From Linnemannia hyalina (Eukaryota > Mortierellomycota > Mortierellomycetes > Mortierellales > Mortierellaceae): 64,000 nt of DNA. Numbering within the stretch: position 1 is the first letter of the stretch; each line of letters starts with the position of its first letter. The notes under the pieces were generated by a model, which saw only the letters and a list, made by a program, of their open reading frames with translations, was not told where the DNA came from and made no database searches. Where the stretch lies: assembly GCA_019671135.1 (NCBI GenBank), contig JAHRHY010000002.1:2356001-2420000 (forward strand), written 5' to 3'. The translations under genes were made by a program, and so were the position numbers. Below, one piece after another: positions 40,105 through 50,945 of the stretch.

Positions 40105-41257
40105 CGAGTCTTGTTGTGCCTCAACCATACCGGGACAATAAGGGAGTGACGGTGATGAGCATGATGGAGGTGATTCCTGGTCAGCAGTTAAAGACATTTG
40201 AGCTGTTTGCATATCTGGATTACTTCCCCAACAGGATGATGGCTGCTTGGACCCGACATTCGGAAACGCTTCAGAGGATCAAGTTGGACAACTGTCGTAC
40301 GCTTGCCAGTGCGGTCCTCAGGACGGCAGTTATGAACTGTCGGGCGCTGGAAATTCTTGAGCTCACGGAATTTTACTCCAGCATGTGTTGTGTGACGCTG
40401 GAGGATGCCACCATGGATAAGTGGGCATGTACTAGGATCCAGACTCTGAACATCCCCGTCAAGTTGACCCCCAACGGTAAGAGCCCCGTATACCTGACCG
40501 ATCCAAGCAAGGAGTGGTGGCGTAACGTGGTGCTACTGAAATAGACTGTGCTTATGGAATGTTGTGTTTAATAAAGGCTGTGAGTTATGAACTACTGAAC
40601 TATCTACAGTACGGACTGTGAATTTACACGTGCATGAGTGCCAGGTTGGCTACTGTCGTTGCTAGAGCTTTCTAGGAGAGAACGTTCTTTGCTTAGTCAG
40701 TAGTGGCAGAAGAGTCTGGAAATTTAGTGGCGTTGGTCATGTGCCACTTATCAGAGGGATACTCTGACAGGTGGGGTAAGGCGGATCACGCTCACTGGGA
40801 GATGCTGGGCAAGTTTTATTCCCAGATTGGATCGCTGACTGAGCTCCGGGTGTTGGATCTGAGATCAGCCGCTTCGATTCACATCCCGACAGAGGTTGAC
40901 TCCAACCATATGCAAGAGATTGCCTTTGAAGAGGACTGTCTTCCTGGTATGCTGATCCTTGAGGATCCTTCCAAGAGGCTGGGATACTTGTCGAAACTCG
41001 CTGGACTGACGAAGTTGCGGGAGCTTCGAGGATCGATTGTGTGGAAGCATATGGCCGATGAAGGGAGGATGGGTGAGCAGGAAGTGGATTGGTTTGTGGA
41101 ACATCTGCCGGCTCTTACTGTGGCTCATTTCTTGCCAAAGGGATACAAGTATCCTGAGGAAGGAGTGGAGAAGGAGGAGGAGGTTCCTGGGGTGTTGCAA
41201 CTTTTGCAGACAGCCACAAATCTCATGATTGGAACGTCTCTACACCAATTATTGTAA
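40104..41257 (+). pseudogene. Leucine-rich-repeat (F-box/LRR-type) pseudogene, 5'-truncated and interrupted
   Basis: Two open segments, 40116-40544 and 40703-41257, look like successive parts of one LRR protein. The first has SETLQRIKLDNCRTLASAVL and CRALEILELTEFYSS; the second has HWEMLGKFYSQIGSLTELRV, then LDLRSA, then LAGLTKLRELRG and FVEHLPALTVAHFLPKGYKY. This layout is that of the large F-box/LRR families of Mortierella-type fungi (from memory of the family). The 5' end, where an F-box would be expected, is replaced by the rRNA fragment. Between the segments sits a diverged copy of the terminal repeat of the nearby element, which brings a stop codon. The gene is therefore broken at both the front and the middle. 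Confidence 0.65.
40545..40768 (+). repeat. Diverged single copy of the element's terminal repeat
   Basis: Aligns along its length with 39020-39238 in the same order: TTTAATAAAG, GAGTTATGAACTA, CTATCTA, GAATTTA-ACGTG, TGTCGT, TTTCTAG, GTCTGGAAAT against GTCTAGAAAT, GTGGCGT, and the same end ACTCTGAC. Many substitutions show it is older. Its flanks, GGTGGCGTAACG (40516-40527) and GGTGGGGTAAGG (40770-40781), may be a decayed target duplication. Confidence 0.75.
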
Positions 41258-42551
41258 GTGGATGACTGAAATACCTTCCCCTCCTATTTTTAAACAAGTG
41301 GCGAGGCAAAAAATGGGCATGGATGAGCATGATTAAGCATAAAGGGTATAAAATGGCATAAAGGTGCGATGAACAGGGCAGGTTTTCAGCAGGTAGAATA
41401 TGTTTTTGTTATTATTATTGCTTTTAATGAGGAAAGAAGAATGAGTGTGCAGGGAAAAACGATAGGACAGGAGACAGGTGGGGAAGTAAGTTATTGCAGA
41501 CTGGGGGACAAGAACAAAAGGATAGGAGGCCTATTTATCTACGAACGGGGATGAGCAAGAAAAGGGATGGGCAAGGCCTGGAATGCGAATGGAAACTAGA
41601 ATGGAGAATGTAAAGGGCAAAGACGAATGGTAGAGGCAAATGGGCAATGTGGAAATGGGGCAAAAGGCAAAGAGCTTGTTGACAAGGGTTCTAGGCGAGT
41701 AGCTCTTTGTAAGTACCGGCCTAGATCACACGGTTACCAACAGGAGTAAACGTACATTCCTAGAAGTACAGCTAGACATCACGTCGCGTTGGTTGGTGGT
41801 GAAATGCTGGTTGGTGGCGGATCACGTGACAGACTGAAATGAATGTTGTGTTCAATTCTAAGGGCTAGAACTTGTTCATGGAGAAACCTGGCAACCGGGG
41901 CCCAAAACGTGGCAAAAGGGGTATAAAATGGCATAAAAGGGTATAACTGGGTACAGATGGGCATATCCGTTCAGGACCAAAGAGCCATGGGCTGTACCCA
42001 GACAGAAATTGTATGCACCAAGATCAATAGGCTAATTGAGTTTGGAAAAAAAAATAGTAGGATAAACCCAGATGGTCACATCAACAAAGCCTCCTCTAAC
42101 AACAATGTGAGCATGGTGAATATGCTCATTTACCTCGGTCATGATATTATTGCTACGCCACCCTTAACTTTGCATAAAATAACAACCTGTATCCTTGGCA
42201 TCAAGAACTTGAAGTATTTTTAAGTATCCAATGGTGCGTCCACCATGGTGAACTCTGATCCCTATCATCCAGTCGCCTTTGTGTGAATTGTCCGAGTGGA
42301 CCACGCCAATTGACAATTAAGCTTAATTTTTTTGGGGAAATTTTCTACTGGTCAACTATTTTCTAGAGACTTTACAAGCAATTGAGTTTGGGCCTGGATG
42401 CTTCTATTTCATGTTTACTCGGAACTACAGAGGTATCGATATACTCAAAGTAGTGGGTTATCTAGACCAGCAACCAGAATGAAACCACACTCATCGGGAA
42501 ACAACAATCCAAATCCCTCGTTGTCCTCTCGAAAGGAATCCTTACCGTTCT

Positions 42552-42582
<31 letters not shown>

Positions 42583-42590
42583 CTCTACGC

Positions 42591-42710
42591 GTCCTGAAAT
42601 AAAATGCGTTATGCGGCGAATGTCAGCCCATCATCTGAAATAAAATACGATATGCACCGAATGGCAGCATGCTTCCTGAAATAAAATGTGTTATGCGCGA
42701 GCATTTAACC
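42591..42710 (+). repeat. About three copies of a roughly 41-bp tandem repeat
   Basis: Each unit starts CTGAAATAAAAT and continues with a GTTATGCG- or GATATGCA-like core and a GAATG-CAGC segment. The copies differ at several positions and the third is cut short. Confidence 0.65.
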
Positions 42711-43408
42711 CTTGCTCGGAGATTAGTCCTCTCTTGGGCACCATTCTATTTTTTGATAGATTCCGTGATATGAACAGCTGGGGAGAGGAAGATGGTGAGA
42801 AAGAAGCTGGGGTCTTTATTGAGCCCTATGAGAATGTATATAATATTACTACCCTTAATAGAGAATGAGGAGTGAGTGGACAGACACCGAGATGCAACAG
42901 ATTCAAGCATATCAAAGCATAGTGTGTACGGGGCTTTAGGTTTGTCGATCCATCTGTCTCTTCGCGAGCGGTTTTGTCATTGGGCTGTGTTCTATCACTA
43001 AGTAGCTGAAACCCCTCCCCTCTGCGACTAAGCATCCAGACCAACGGTGCTCCGTGGATAAGGTCCAAGTGCTTAGATTGTTTAACAGGCAAGATTTATA
43101 TATAGCGCTGTCTGGAACTGTCACTCGCCACAATTCTCGCTCATCTAAATCAACTCACCAGTGATCGCACAAGCATTGTGGGATGTATTCATTACATTGT
43201 CTTACTAATATAAAACGCTCTAATTCTCTAAGTCTATCACTACTCGGTGCTGATCCTTCATGAAGAGCCTTGTGACTCTAACTCTAAGACTTCCCCCTAT
43301 ATTTCTAGTCCCCTATTACCTTTGCTTGATGCCCGGTAGAGGGATCAATATGTAAAAAAATTAATGCCGCTCAAAGTGTTCCTTGACAGAGTTAGTTCCT
43401 CGGGCTTC

Positions 43409-43417
43409 TATATAAAT
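43409..43417 (+). promoter_or_regulatory. TATA box of the cysteine-rich peptide gene
   Basis: TATATAAAT lies about 75 bp upstream of a probable non-coding first exon, which is joined by a GTAAGC...ATAG intron (43483-43590) to the coding exon at 43606. Confidence 0.5.
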
Positions 43418-43605
43418 GCAGCGACTTCCCCTCTTCTCATCACTCTCATCTTCTTCCTCAACTCTCTACAATATCCAACAAGGTAAGCAACTCTCCAGAA
43501 TCCCATGCCTTCGAGATGTCTGTGCTTGGTGTATTTTCATGTCATTCTCACACGCACGTATCTCGTTCTTCAAATTACTGCGCATAATAGACTTGGAACT
43601 TCAAC

Positions 43606-43866
43606 ATGCTTGCTTCAAAGTACCTCGCTACGATCGGTTTCTTTATTTTGTTCATTTCTCCCGCTTTGGCGGCTCCTGGTGGGGAATCACAACTGACAAC
43701 CAAGTCCCAGGAACCAGGTGCTGAAGACACGCCTGCAACTTCTATCGAGGATCCATCCGCCTCTGCAATCTGTCGTAGATGCTCTTTCCCTTGCAGCGCC
43801 TATTGCTGTCCTCTTGGCACACGCTATTGTCTTCGCTACAGAGGAAAATGCTACTGTGTAAAATGA
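43606..43866 (+). CDS. Secreted eight-cysteine peptide
   Basis: An 86-residue precursor of unrecognised family. The signal peptide is MLASKYLATIGFFILFISPA, cleaved near ALAAP. An acidic, threonine-rich propeptide-like stretch (about residues 25-54) precedes a compact C-terminal domain of about 32 residues with eight cysteines: C-x2-C-x3-C-x3-CC-x6-C-x6-C-x-C. A basic, tyrosine-containing loop (GTRYCLRYRGKCYC) closes it. The CC pair and the closing C-x-C resemble knottin-type or other disulphide-rich peptides, including antimicrobial peptides, but no family can be assigned. A TATA box, a leader intron and the clean signal peptide argue that it is a real, expressed gene. Confidence 0.75.
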   Translation: MLASKYLATIGFFILFISPALAAPGGESQLTTKSQEPGAEDTPATSIEDPSASAICRRCSFPCSAYCCPLGTRYCLRYRGKCYCVK

Positions 43867-44267
43867 AGACACCGCGTGCAAAGCCGCAATTATTCAATAT
43901 GAGTATTTTAGTGAATCATCTTTAACCTTTATTAAATTATTCATTTCTATAATCGTATCGGGCAAATGCAATAGCCAGGAGGAGTAGGCTGTAGGGGACA
44001 GTGTGGAGCTAATTAAGGGAAAACTAGGATGGGAATAGTTTGTCAGCCTAGCGATATCTGAATTTCTCATGGTGTAGGTTCCACCACCTTGCCAGGACCG
44101 AATTCCTTCAGGCCAAAAAACGTAGGTTAAGACTCTCCTTTTTTTCAACGGTATCCGTAATAATTTCTCAGGATAATATACTAGATTGACTAATACTGCG
44201 GTCGTTTCAGATTTCGCCGCTTGCCAGTAGGAAATGGCGTTTTTGTTGATGGTGAATGAAAGGAATA
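43867..44267. other. 3' flank of the Fanzor-like locus
   Basis: Lies directly downstream (minus strand) of the RuvC-III end of the decayed nuclease locus, on the side where guide RNA is encoded in TnpB/Fanzor systems. The sequence has local self-complementarity around GGAATTCC (44097-44106 region), but no structured RNA can be claimed by eye. No coding region is supported. Confidence 0.3.
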
Positions 44268-47200
44268 TCAAGGGTCTTGATCTTCCTCATTATCTTGTTG
44301 ACTCTCGCGAGACAGGATGGACGGCCAAGTCTGGGTTCTCATCCATTGCAGTGTTGCCTGTGCGATATTGTGTGCTGCATTGTGGTCCCGATCGCGTTCC
44401 TGGCCACATCTATAGAAGCTGATAGCCTCCTGCTCAAGGTCGCAAGCTCCATGCACTGGCAGCACGTCACACTGGTCCGATACTCGTCCGCGCACATAAT
44501 AATCATATTCCGAGCCTCGATCTAATCATACAAAGTAAAAAAAAGGCCAAACTTGTATTAGTGGGCAGTACAGGGTAATAGGAAGAAAGTTTCTTGACAT
44601 GGAAAGTAAAAAGGAAAAATAGCATTACCTTCTTCTTCAATAACCTCAAGAATGTCATATGCAATGAAGGTCCTCGTGTCGATCCAAAGTTACTGTCTCC
44701 GACAATAAAGAGCGGTCTGACTTGTCCTGGCTGCCATCTGTCGGTGCATCCTGTCTCCTGCATGATCCTGTCGATGCCCTTGTGCTTGATGGCATACTCG
44801 GCAACCTTTAGGTTCCTCTTCTTGATCTTGTAGGACGCCGATCCATAGAACTTTCGCAGAGGCTCCTGAACGTCGATCACGGAAACGACATGGTTCTCAA
44901 CGGAGGTCTGCAGAGTGCGCCACGACTCGTGCTGCTGCTGCCGGGTACCGTTGGAGGGCATCGGAGGCGTCTTGCATGGAACAATATGAGCCTCCAGTCG
45001 AGTAATCGTCATCACGGTGCCAGAGAGGTCGTTCCTCTTCAATTGGTGGACAACCTTGGCATTGCGCTTCATACCGGCGGTGACTCTATTGAGCCGCTTA
45101 GCTGACTCTTTCAAAGACCCTTGGGAGATTGTCATGTTCTTGACTACCCCGGGGTTCCTCGAATCCATAATGACCGCCGTTGCCGTGCTCGCGATTCCCG
45201 ATCAATCCCAATGATACAGTACTCTTCCGCGCTCAAAGACCTTGCCAACAACATCAGCCTCGTTTCCAGTGCCACCTCCACATCGTCCAACAGCATTCTT
45301 GTGGTCCTGGACTGGTTGGGCAGATCTTGAAAAGGCTTTCTCTGGGTGACATCAATGACAAGAGCCTTCAAATCGTGTCCGTTCGTCTGTATGGTGCCCG
45401 TCAACTCTCTCCTTCGACCATAATAACGGGCTCGATCGATCTCTCCAAGACGACGGTACTCCTCTGGAGTCCTCAAATGGTCCTTGATAAAAGCCTGTAG
45501 CGCATCCGAGGAGGAAGTCACCTCATCGCCGGTCGCCCGAATGGAGTCTTGCAACAACCTCTCGTACTTGATTCTGTCGGTCAACGAAAAATCGAAGAAT
45601 GCTCGAGGCTTGAACGAGTGACGGACGATCGTCGAGGGGTTGAGAAGACAAACTGACTTGTGGTAGTCGATCTTGCTGCTGAAAAAAGGCGGTGTATCAT
45701 CTCTCCTTGATGACTGGTCGTGGGGGTGAATATGGTTCTGAAAGTCTCCTTGGTCGTTGGGGAGCTCGGTCCATGGGAGATAATATCCAAGATGTTCTGC
45801 TCGGTGAGTGTGATGTACTGATCGCCGAACTTTGACTCTGGAAAAAAACTTGAACTGCTTGGAGGCAGGGAGCCGGGAGTTGAGGATCCAGAAAAGATAA
45901 GAAGGTCGGTATAATGGGCTGGTGCCTGCATCGATGTCGATTGTATCTAGGATAGGTTTTCCACCAGTGGGCGATTCGCACCATACCCGGTTGGACTCTC
46001 TCAGTCGCTCCAGTAACTCCTTGATATCGGTCGTGAAGTACGTCCTGAGAGTGTCGCTGATGGCATCGCGGACGCCCGGAAAGACTTGACTGATCTGATC
46101 GATGTTTTCATCTAAATCCGGCATCTGGTGAGAGGAACGGCAGACGACCAACTGAAAGTGTTGGATGGCTTCAATCGCGTAGGCCACTCCTGCTCCTTCA
46201 TTGGCTCGAGGGTTGTTGGGTAGCTGTTTGTGCCAATTGAAAATATCGCTGACCAGCTTGTAGATAAAGTCCGAGTCCGACCTAACACCGATGAACCGGA
46301 GGCGGGCGTTGCATGCCTCCCTGTCATTAGCGTTCAATGGGTCGGGGTGTTCAGTGATGACCTTGGCGGTGTAACAGAATATCACCAGCTGCACGAGTCG
46401 TTTGAGGTCTGTGATGACACGCACGGCCTCGTTTAAACAGGCGTAGACATCCTTGACGATCGTGGCGTGATCCGAGAGAGACCCAATACTGTTGGTGCGT
46501 AGACCTTCTTCCAGGCAGCTTGGCACTGTTCCAATGAACAAAGTGGTCTGAAGAAATCGACTCTGCAATGTTGTCTTTATGATCGACGAAGGAGACCGTT
46601 TGTCGGGTTTGTCGCTTTCCCCTCGAATTTGCGCGGAACGGGGTTGAACATTTGAGCTCGTTTTTGGTTCGTCGTCGTTGTCTGGCGTCCTCAATGATGG
46701 GCTGAGGGGTTATGTTATCCGGGGGCGGTCGCTGCGGAACGACGAAGGTGAAGGCTTGGAAGAGGTTTGAAGGCATGAACGGAGTATGGGACCCCTCCTT
46801 CTTCTTGCGCTTCTGTCTGCACTTTGATCGTTTTCGCCTTGGTCTCTGCGGATCAGCCAAACCTGGGCTGGGGTCCAACGATGACAGTGAACCAACAAAA
46901 GGTGACCCTCCAAGACCAGGAGGGAGACCCATGGTGCCCGAGGCAGGGATGGGTATGGACGTGGTCCACATTGCACCATCCGTCAAAAAATGATTGCCGC
47001 CTATTGCTGTTCCTGGGCCAGTGGGGGCGGCAGCGAGAGCGGCAGCTTGTTGTGTTGGTTGTTGTTGCTGTGCTGGCCGATCTTGGGGGATAGTAGGATG
47101 TTTGGTGGCAGAAATGAAGGATGATCGCTGAACCCTCTTCACAAAGGACAGATCGACAGGGCGTCTTTTGAAAGGCGAACCACCCAGCCCAGGTGGAAGA

Positions 47201-48410
47201 CCGAACGGAAAGGGACCTTGCATCTCCGCGCGAATTCCTGTAGCCACGGCGTTGTGACAATCGCGATAGGCTTGAAGGTAATCCGCCACCTTTGTGAGAT
47301 GCTGTGCAATGCGGTCGCCGGTGTCGTTGGTGAAAGGGACTTGTTCATGAGTAAAATCCTCATGTTGGTGGAAGAAGACGTCGCTAGCGTGCTTGTAATA
47401 GCTGGGGCTCAGAAAGCAGCCGTCGACCTTGCTGAGAACATCCGGGTGGTGGCAGTAAAGTCCAAGTAACTTGTCCATAGCCGCAGGAGAGGCTTCGCCG
47501 TCGACGTCGGTCAGGTACTCGGCCTCGGGTATCGACTTTAGAATGTCCAGATTCTTCCTGAAGCCGAGACCAGAGACGCTTTTGGAATAGTCGTTAGTGG
47601 AGACCGCCGCAGCGGTCTTCCACACGACGAGGGATGCCTCAAGACGGTTGAGAATAGGACCCATGTGAAACTCGCGAAAATGGCTCTTGTTCTTGCGATC
47701 CTGCCGAAGGACAATGGCGTACCCATGACAAAAAAGTCAGAGTCATATGTCGCCGGGATGACATTTCCGAGAAGGACCATCTTGCGGGCGATGCACACAT
47801 CTGACTCGCCCAAACAATCATGCACCGTCCACCCAAATTTTCGGAGGTCGTTCTTGAACAATCCCATGACATCGGACGACAGCACTTGGACAAACGACAA
47901 TCGAGCCTTAATTTTGCCTGACAGCCGGGTGATCTTTTGTCTTGTACTTCGAGTGTACAACCGGTCAATGTCCATTTGTAGCCGGGGTTCCAGAATGGCA
48001 TCCACTCGGTCGAGCAGTCCCTCAACCTGCCTGGCCAGAGTCTGGCGGTCGCCCATACGAGCTTGGCGAGTCGCAAACTTCTGATCCGAGGCGGCACCGT
48101 CAAAATGTAGGACAGTCACTCCAGGCACGCAGCCATACTCCAACAGCTTGGTGTGGACAACGTCGACCAGTAAATTCATAGGCTTGGACTCCTTGATGGA
48201 ACCACCGGACCTGAGAGCTCGTTCGTACGAGAGCAAGTGACTCTCGCGGATGATATCGCGCCACACAATCTCCTCGCTGTTCGTTCTGGCAGTGGTCTTT
48301 ATGAGAAACCACACGAGAGACATTGCGTCGGCATCGGTTGGAGTGATGTTGGATGGTGTTCCAACGATGTTCAGCGCTCTCATCATAGTAAGGAAAGACG
48401 GTAACCCCAT
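44268..48410 (-). pseudogene. Decayed locus: FEN1/XPG-like (PIN) nuclease region followed by TnpB/Fanzor-like RuvC nuclease region
   Basis: One strand holds about 1370 codons in shifting frames. Residues about 1-290 (48410 to about 47540) are FEN1/XPG-like: MGLPSFLT start, LHFDGAASDQKFATRQAR, the XPG-I pattern HDCLGESDVCIARK and TYDSDFFV, then the H2TH-like VSTNDYSKSVSGLGFRK. A low-complexity linker repeats GLPPGLGGSPF twice. From about 46600 to 44268 the sequence is Fanzor/TnpB-like: LTGTIQTNGHDLKALVID, RuvC-I EEYCIIGID (Asp codon at 45201), VVKNMTISQGSLKES, KFYGSASYKIKKRNL, FIVGDSNFGSTRGPS, RuvC-II ADEYRTSVTC (Glu near 44484), a CxxC knuckle, and RuvC-III RDRDHNAAHNIA (Asp codon near 44386). 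An intron (44522-44628) is recognisable. Frame changes occur near 47730, 46650, 45870/45700, 45195 and 44450, so no full protein can be made as read. Whether the two halves were one protein or two adjacent genes is not settled. Confidence 0.8.
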
Positions 48411-50945
48411 GATGATTTGCTAATTAACGAGAGACAAAATAAGAAGAGGATTAACGTTAACTCAAGACCCAGATGTCGTTGTACATGTATGGCAAATGTG
48501 TGGTGTTTTCAAGCGATCAGCAATCATAATTCAGTATCACCTACAGGAGAGAGAAACACCAACCGCAAGGGAGCGTGGGAGAGACGGGCACTAAGAACGA
48601 AAGGTAAAGATATGCAAACGGACAATGAACACGACGTGTACTATGAAAGAGTAGCAGGAGAGAGAGTTAAATCAGGCGTTGTGTTTAACACGAACCGGGT
48701 TACCAGAGAAAACAAAGAGAGACCAGTTTAGTTACAGGAGACGTCAATAAGTCCTTTTGTTTGATCTGTTTGAATACCGGGGAAGAATTAAGTGGGCAGG
48801 AGACTTGGATGCTAAGTTGAAGAGTAGGGATCAAATGAGGATGTTTGTCAGCAAGGTGAGCTTGCATCTGTGGAATCAGATTTGACAAGAATGTTGCATA
48901 GACGGCATACCGGGGAAGGAAAGAGCGAAGGGAAAGGGAGAAGAACAACTTCGATACTCTGCGGTCGTGCTTCGATTAATGGCTCAACAATGGACAAGAA
49001 ACTTGGTACGGTGGGAGAATGGATGGCGTGTTGTTGATAGTGACGATGGTTTCAAAGGGGTGTGGTTTGTTGCTTGTACAGAGAGAATGGAGAGCCTGTG
49101 TCGGGGACAAGAGACAAAAAGGGGTGTATATAGAAATGGGTATTAGCGCGTCTGTTGAAGAAGAGGGATCAATCACGGTCTCTTGTTTATGTAGAGGTCC
49201 TTACAGATCACGGTGGCCGTTGAATACGAAAGGTACTCTCGAGAAGATTGTTGTTCGATAGTAGTGAGTGCCACAACCACCTTCTTTCTCATCTTTCATT
49301 TTCCTTCATAATTTTGACTTTTTTTGACGACTCACTGTTGACCGTGATTTTTTTCAAAAGAACATACACACACACATACACACATACACACATACACACA
49401 TACACACATACACACATACACACATACACACATACACACATACACACATACACACATACACACATACACACACATATACACACAGACACACACACACACA
49501 CACTCTCTCTCTCCACTCTTAGCACTCGTCCTCCTACCACATTCCAGGCAACGGCGCTCGTAGTACCCATCTCTTGTGCAATAAACGGTATCTCTTTATC
49601 CACAACACCCTGTTTCATATTCTTTGTCTTCGCTTGGCTCTTTGTACCCACTATTTCTATTATGGTTTCTCTAGCGACATCAAATGTGGGAGTCGTAAGA
49701 TAGAGTGTCCCAGCAACGACAATTGTTTATTTGTGGTATCTGTGCCTCTTACTTCGGCATCTCTCGACTCTGTTGGCCCTCTTCCCACCGCCATCTTGTT
49801 CTATCTTCTGGTGTTGCTTGATCTTAAAGATCGTAACCTGAAGTCGACTGCAAGTGAGCTGATAGTCCTTAGGCTTCAGAGACATGGTGACACTGCTTTA
49901 AAAACATCGATTAGTTCCCCAACGTGGTACTATTGCAGCACAATGTGGGACGAAGAGACTGTCGTCCACAATATCTTCATTATCAACATTCTCCGTTATG
50001 CCAAAAAAATGAACAATGCGTAAAAGCTAAGGCAGAAATTGTCGAATCTGTTTTTCAATGGTCTATCAAACCTTTTATATAGCTCTACCCCACCTTTGAA
50101 GTAAATACTCCATGTAGATTTTGAAAATCGTATTACAGTGTGTCAATCATCATTGTGAACAGATAACTGTATTTGAAAAGCGGGAAAGATCAAGACAGAA
50201 GAGTATCAGCGCTTCATGTTCTATTTTGTGAAAGGCCGAGGGTTTATTTTGCTTTTTTTTTTGGTCAATTCTCAATCATTCTGTTTAAAACTAACCTGAA
50301 GCGTTCCCAAGATCAAATACTACAAATCCTTAATAAGTGAAGGTCTAAAAGGACTTTTTGATGGCGAAAAGATGGAAGTGTGAATAGTAACAATGATGTA
50401 TGCAAATTATTGTCTCATCAGCATTTCCACGCGTCCATTCTCAGTCTTTTGACCATTTCAATCCCAAGACATGATTTTTTCATACACAAATTACATAACC
50501 AGGTCCGCAAAGAGTCTATAAACAATAAACTATTAGTAGGCACGCGCGAGAAAGGTCTTTCTAGGGTATTTCTATAGCAAACAAAGTACTCAAAGGGTAT
50601 CTAGTAGTTTACACAATCATCTAGTACTGTATATGTGATAGAAGAAGGAAGAATCTTCTATTCCGACTGATGTGAGCCTTAGCCACAAGTGAGCCACATT
50701 TTTTTAGTCACAAGTTAAGCATTTAGCCACATTTTTTATTATTCGCTATAAAAGATCCTCTATATTTGAAGACACTTCTCCATCAACGGCCTGCCGCCTT
50801 TTATCATATGTCATTCCCAGAACTTAGAGCATTCACGATCCCGTCGTAAGTTGAAATCATAATGAACTTCCTTGCTACTGTTCGTTCATTGACATGTCTT
50901 TATTATTTGACACTAGAACTCGCAAAATCTTTGGGGTCCTGAGGC
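48411..50945. other. Gene-free 2.5 kb interval
   Basis: No supported gene. It includes the promoter side of the Fanzor-like locus, a microsatellite at 49362-49502, and several short open frames (for example 49574-50023) without recognisable features. AATAAA and TATAAAAGATCC (50747) occur but could not be tied to genes with confidence. Confidence 0.45.
49362..49502 (+). repeat. (ACACACAT)n microsatellite
   Basis: About 140 bp of a CA-rich octamer repeat (CACACATA units) ending in a pure CA run and a short CT run. Confidence 0.95.

Larger units (their letters stand above)
41258..43605. other. Gene-free 2.3 kb interval rich in degenerate repeats
   Basis: No supported gene. The sequence GGGTATAAAATGGCATAAA occurs near 41345 and again near 41920 in similar surroundings, and GGTTGGTGG recurs near 41795. 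A tandem repeat of about 41 bp is listed separately. Short open frames (41957-42223, 42686-42868) have no recognisable features. CT and CA tracts lie at 42548-42586. Confidence 0.45.

Noticed and set aside
47700..47760. A 27-nt GT-AG segment that would restore the frame in the XPG-like region
   Set aside because: Far too short for an intron; a one-base change in the T6 run explains the frame change better.
49574..50023. 149-codon plus-strand open frame
   Set aside because: No recognisable domain, no convincing start context or partner exons.
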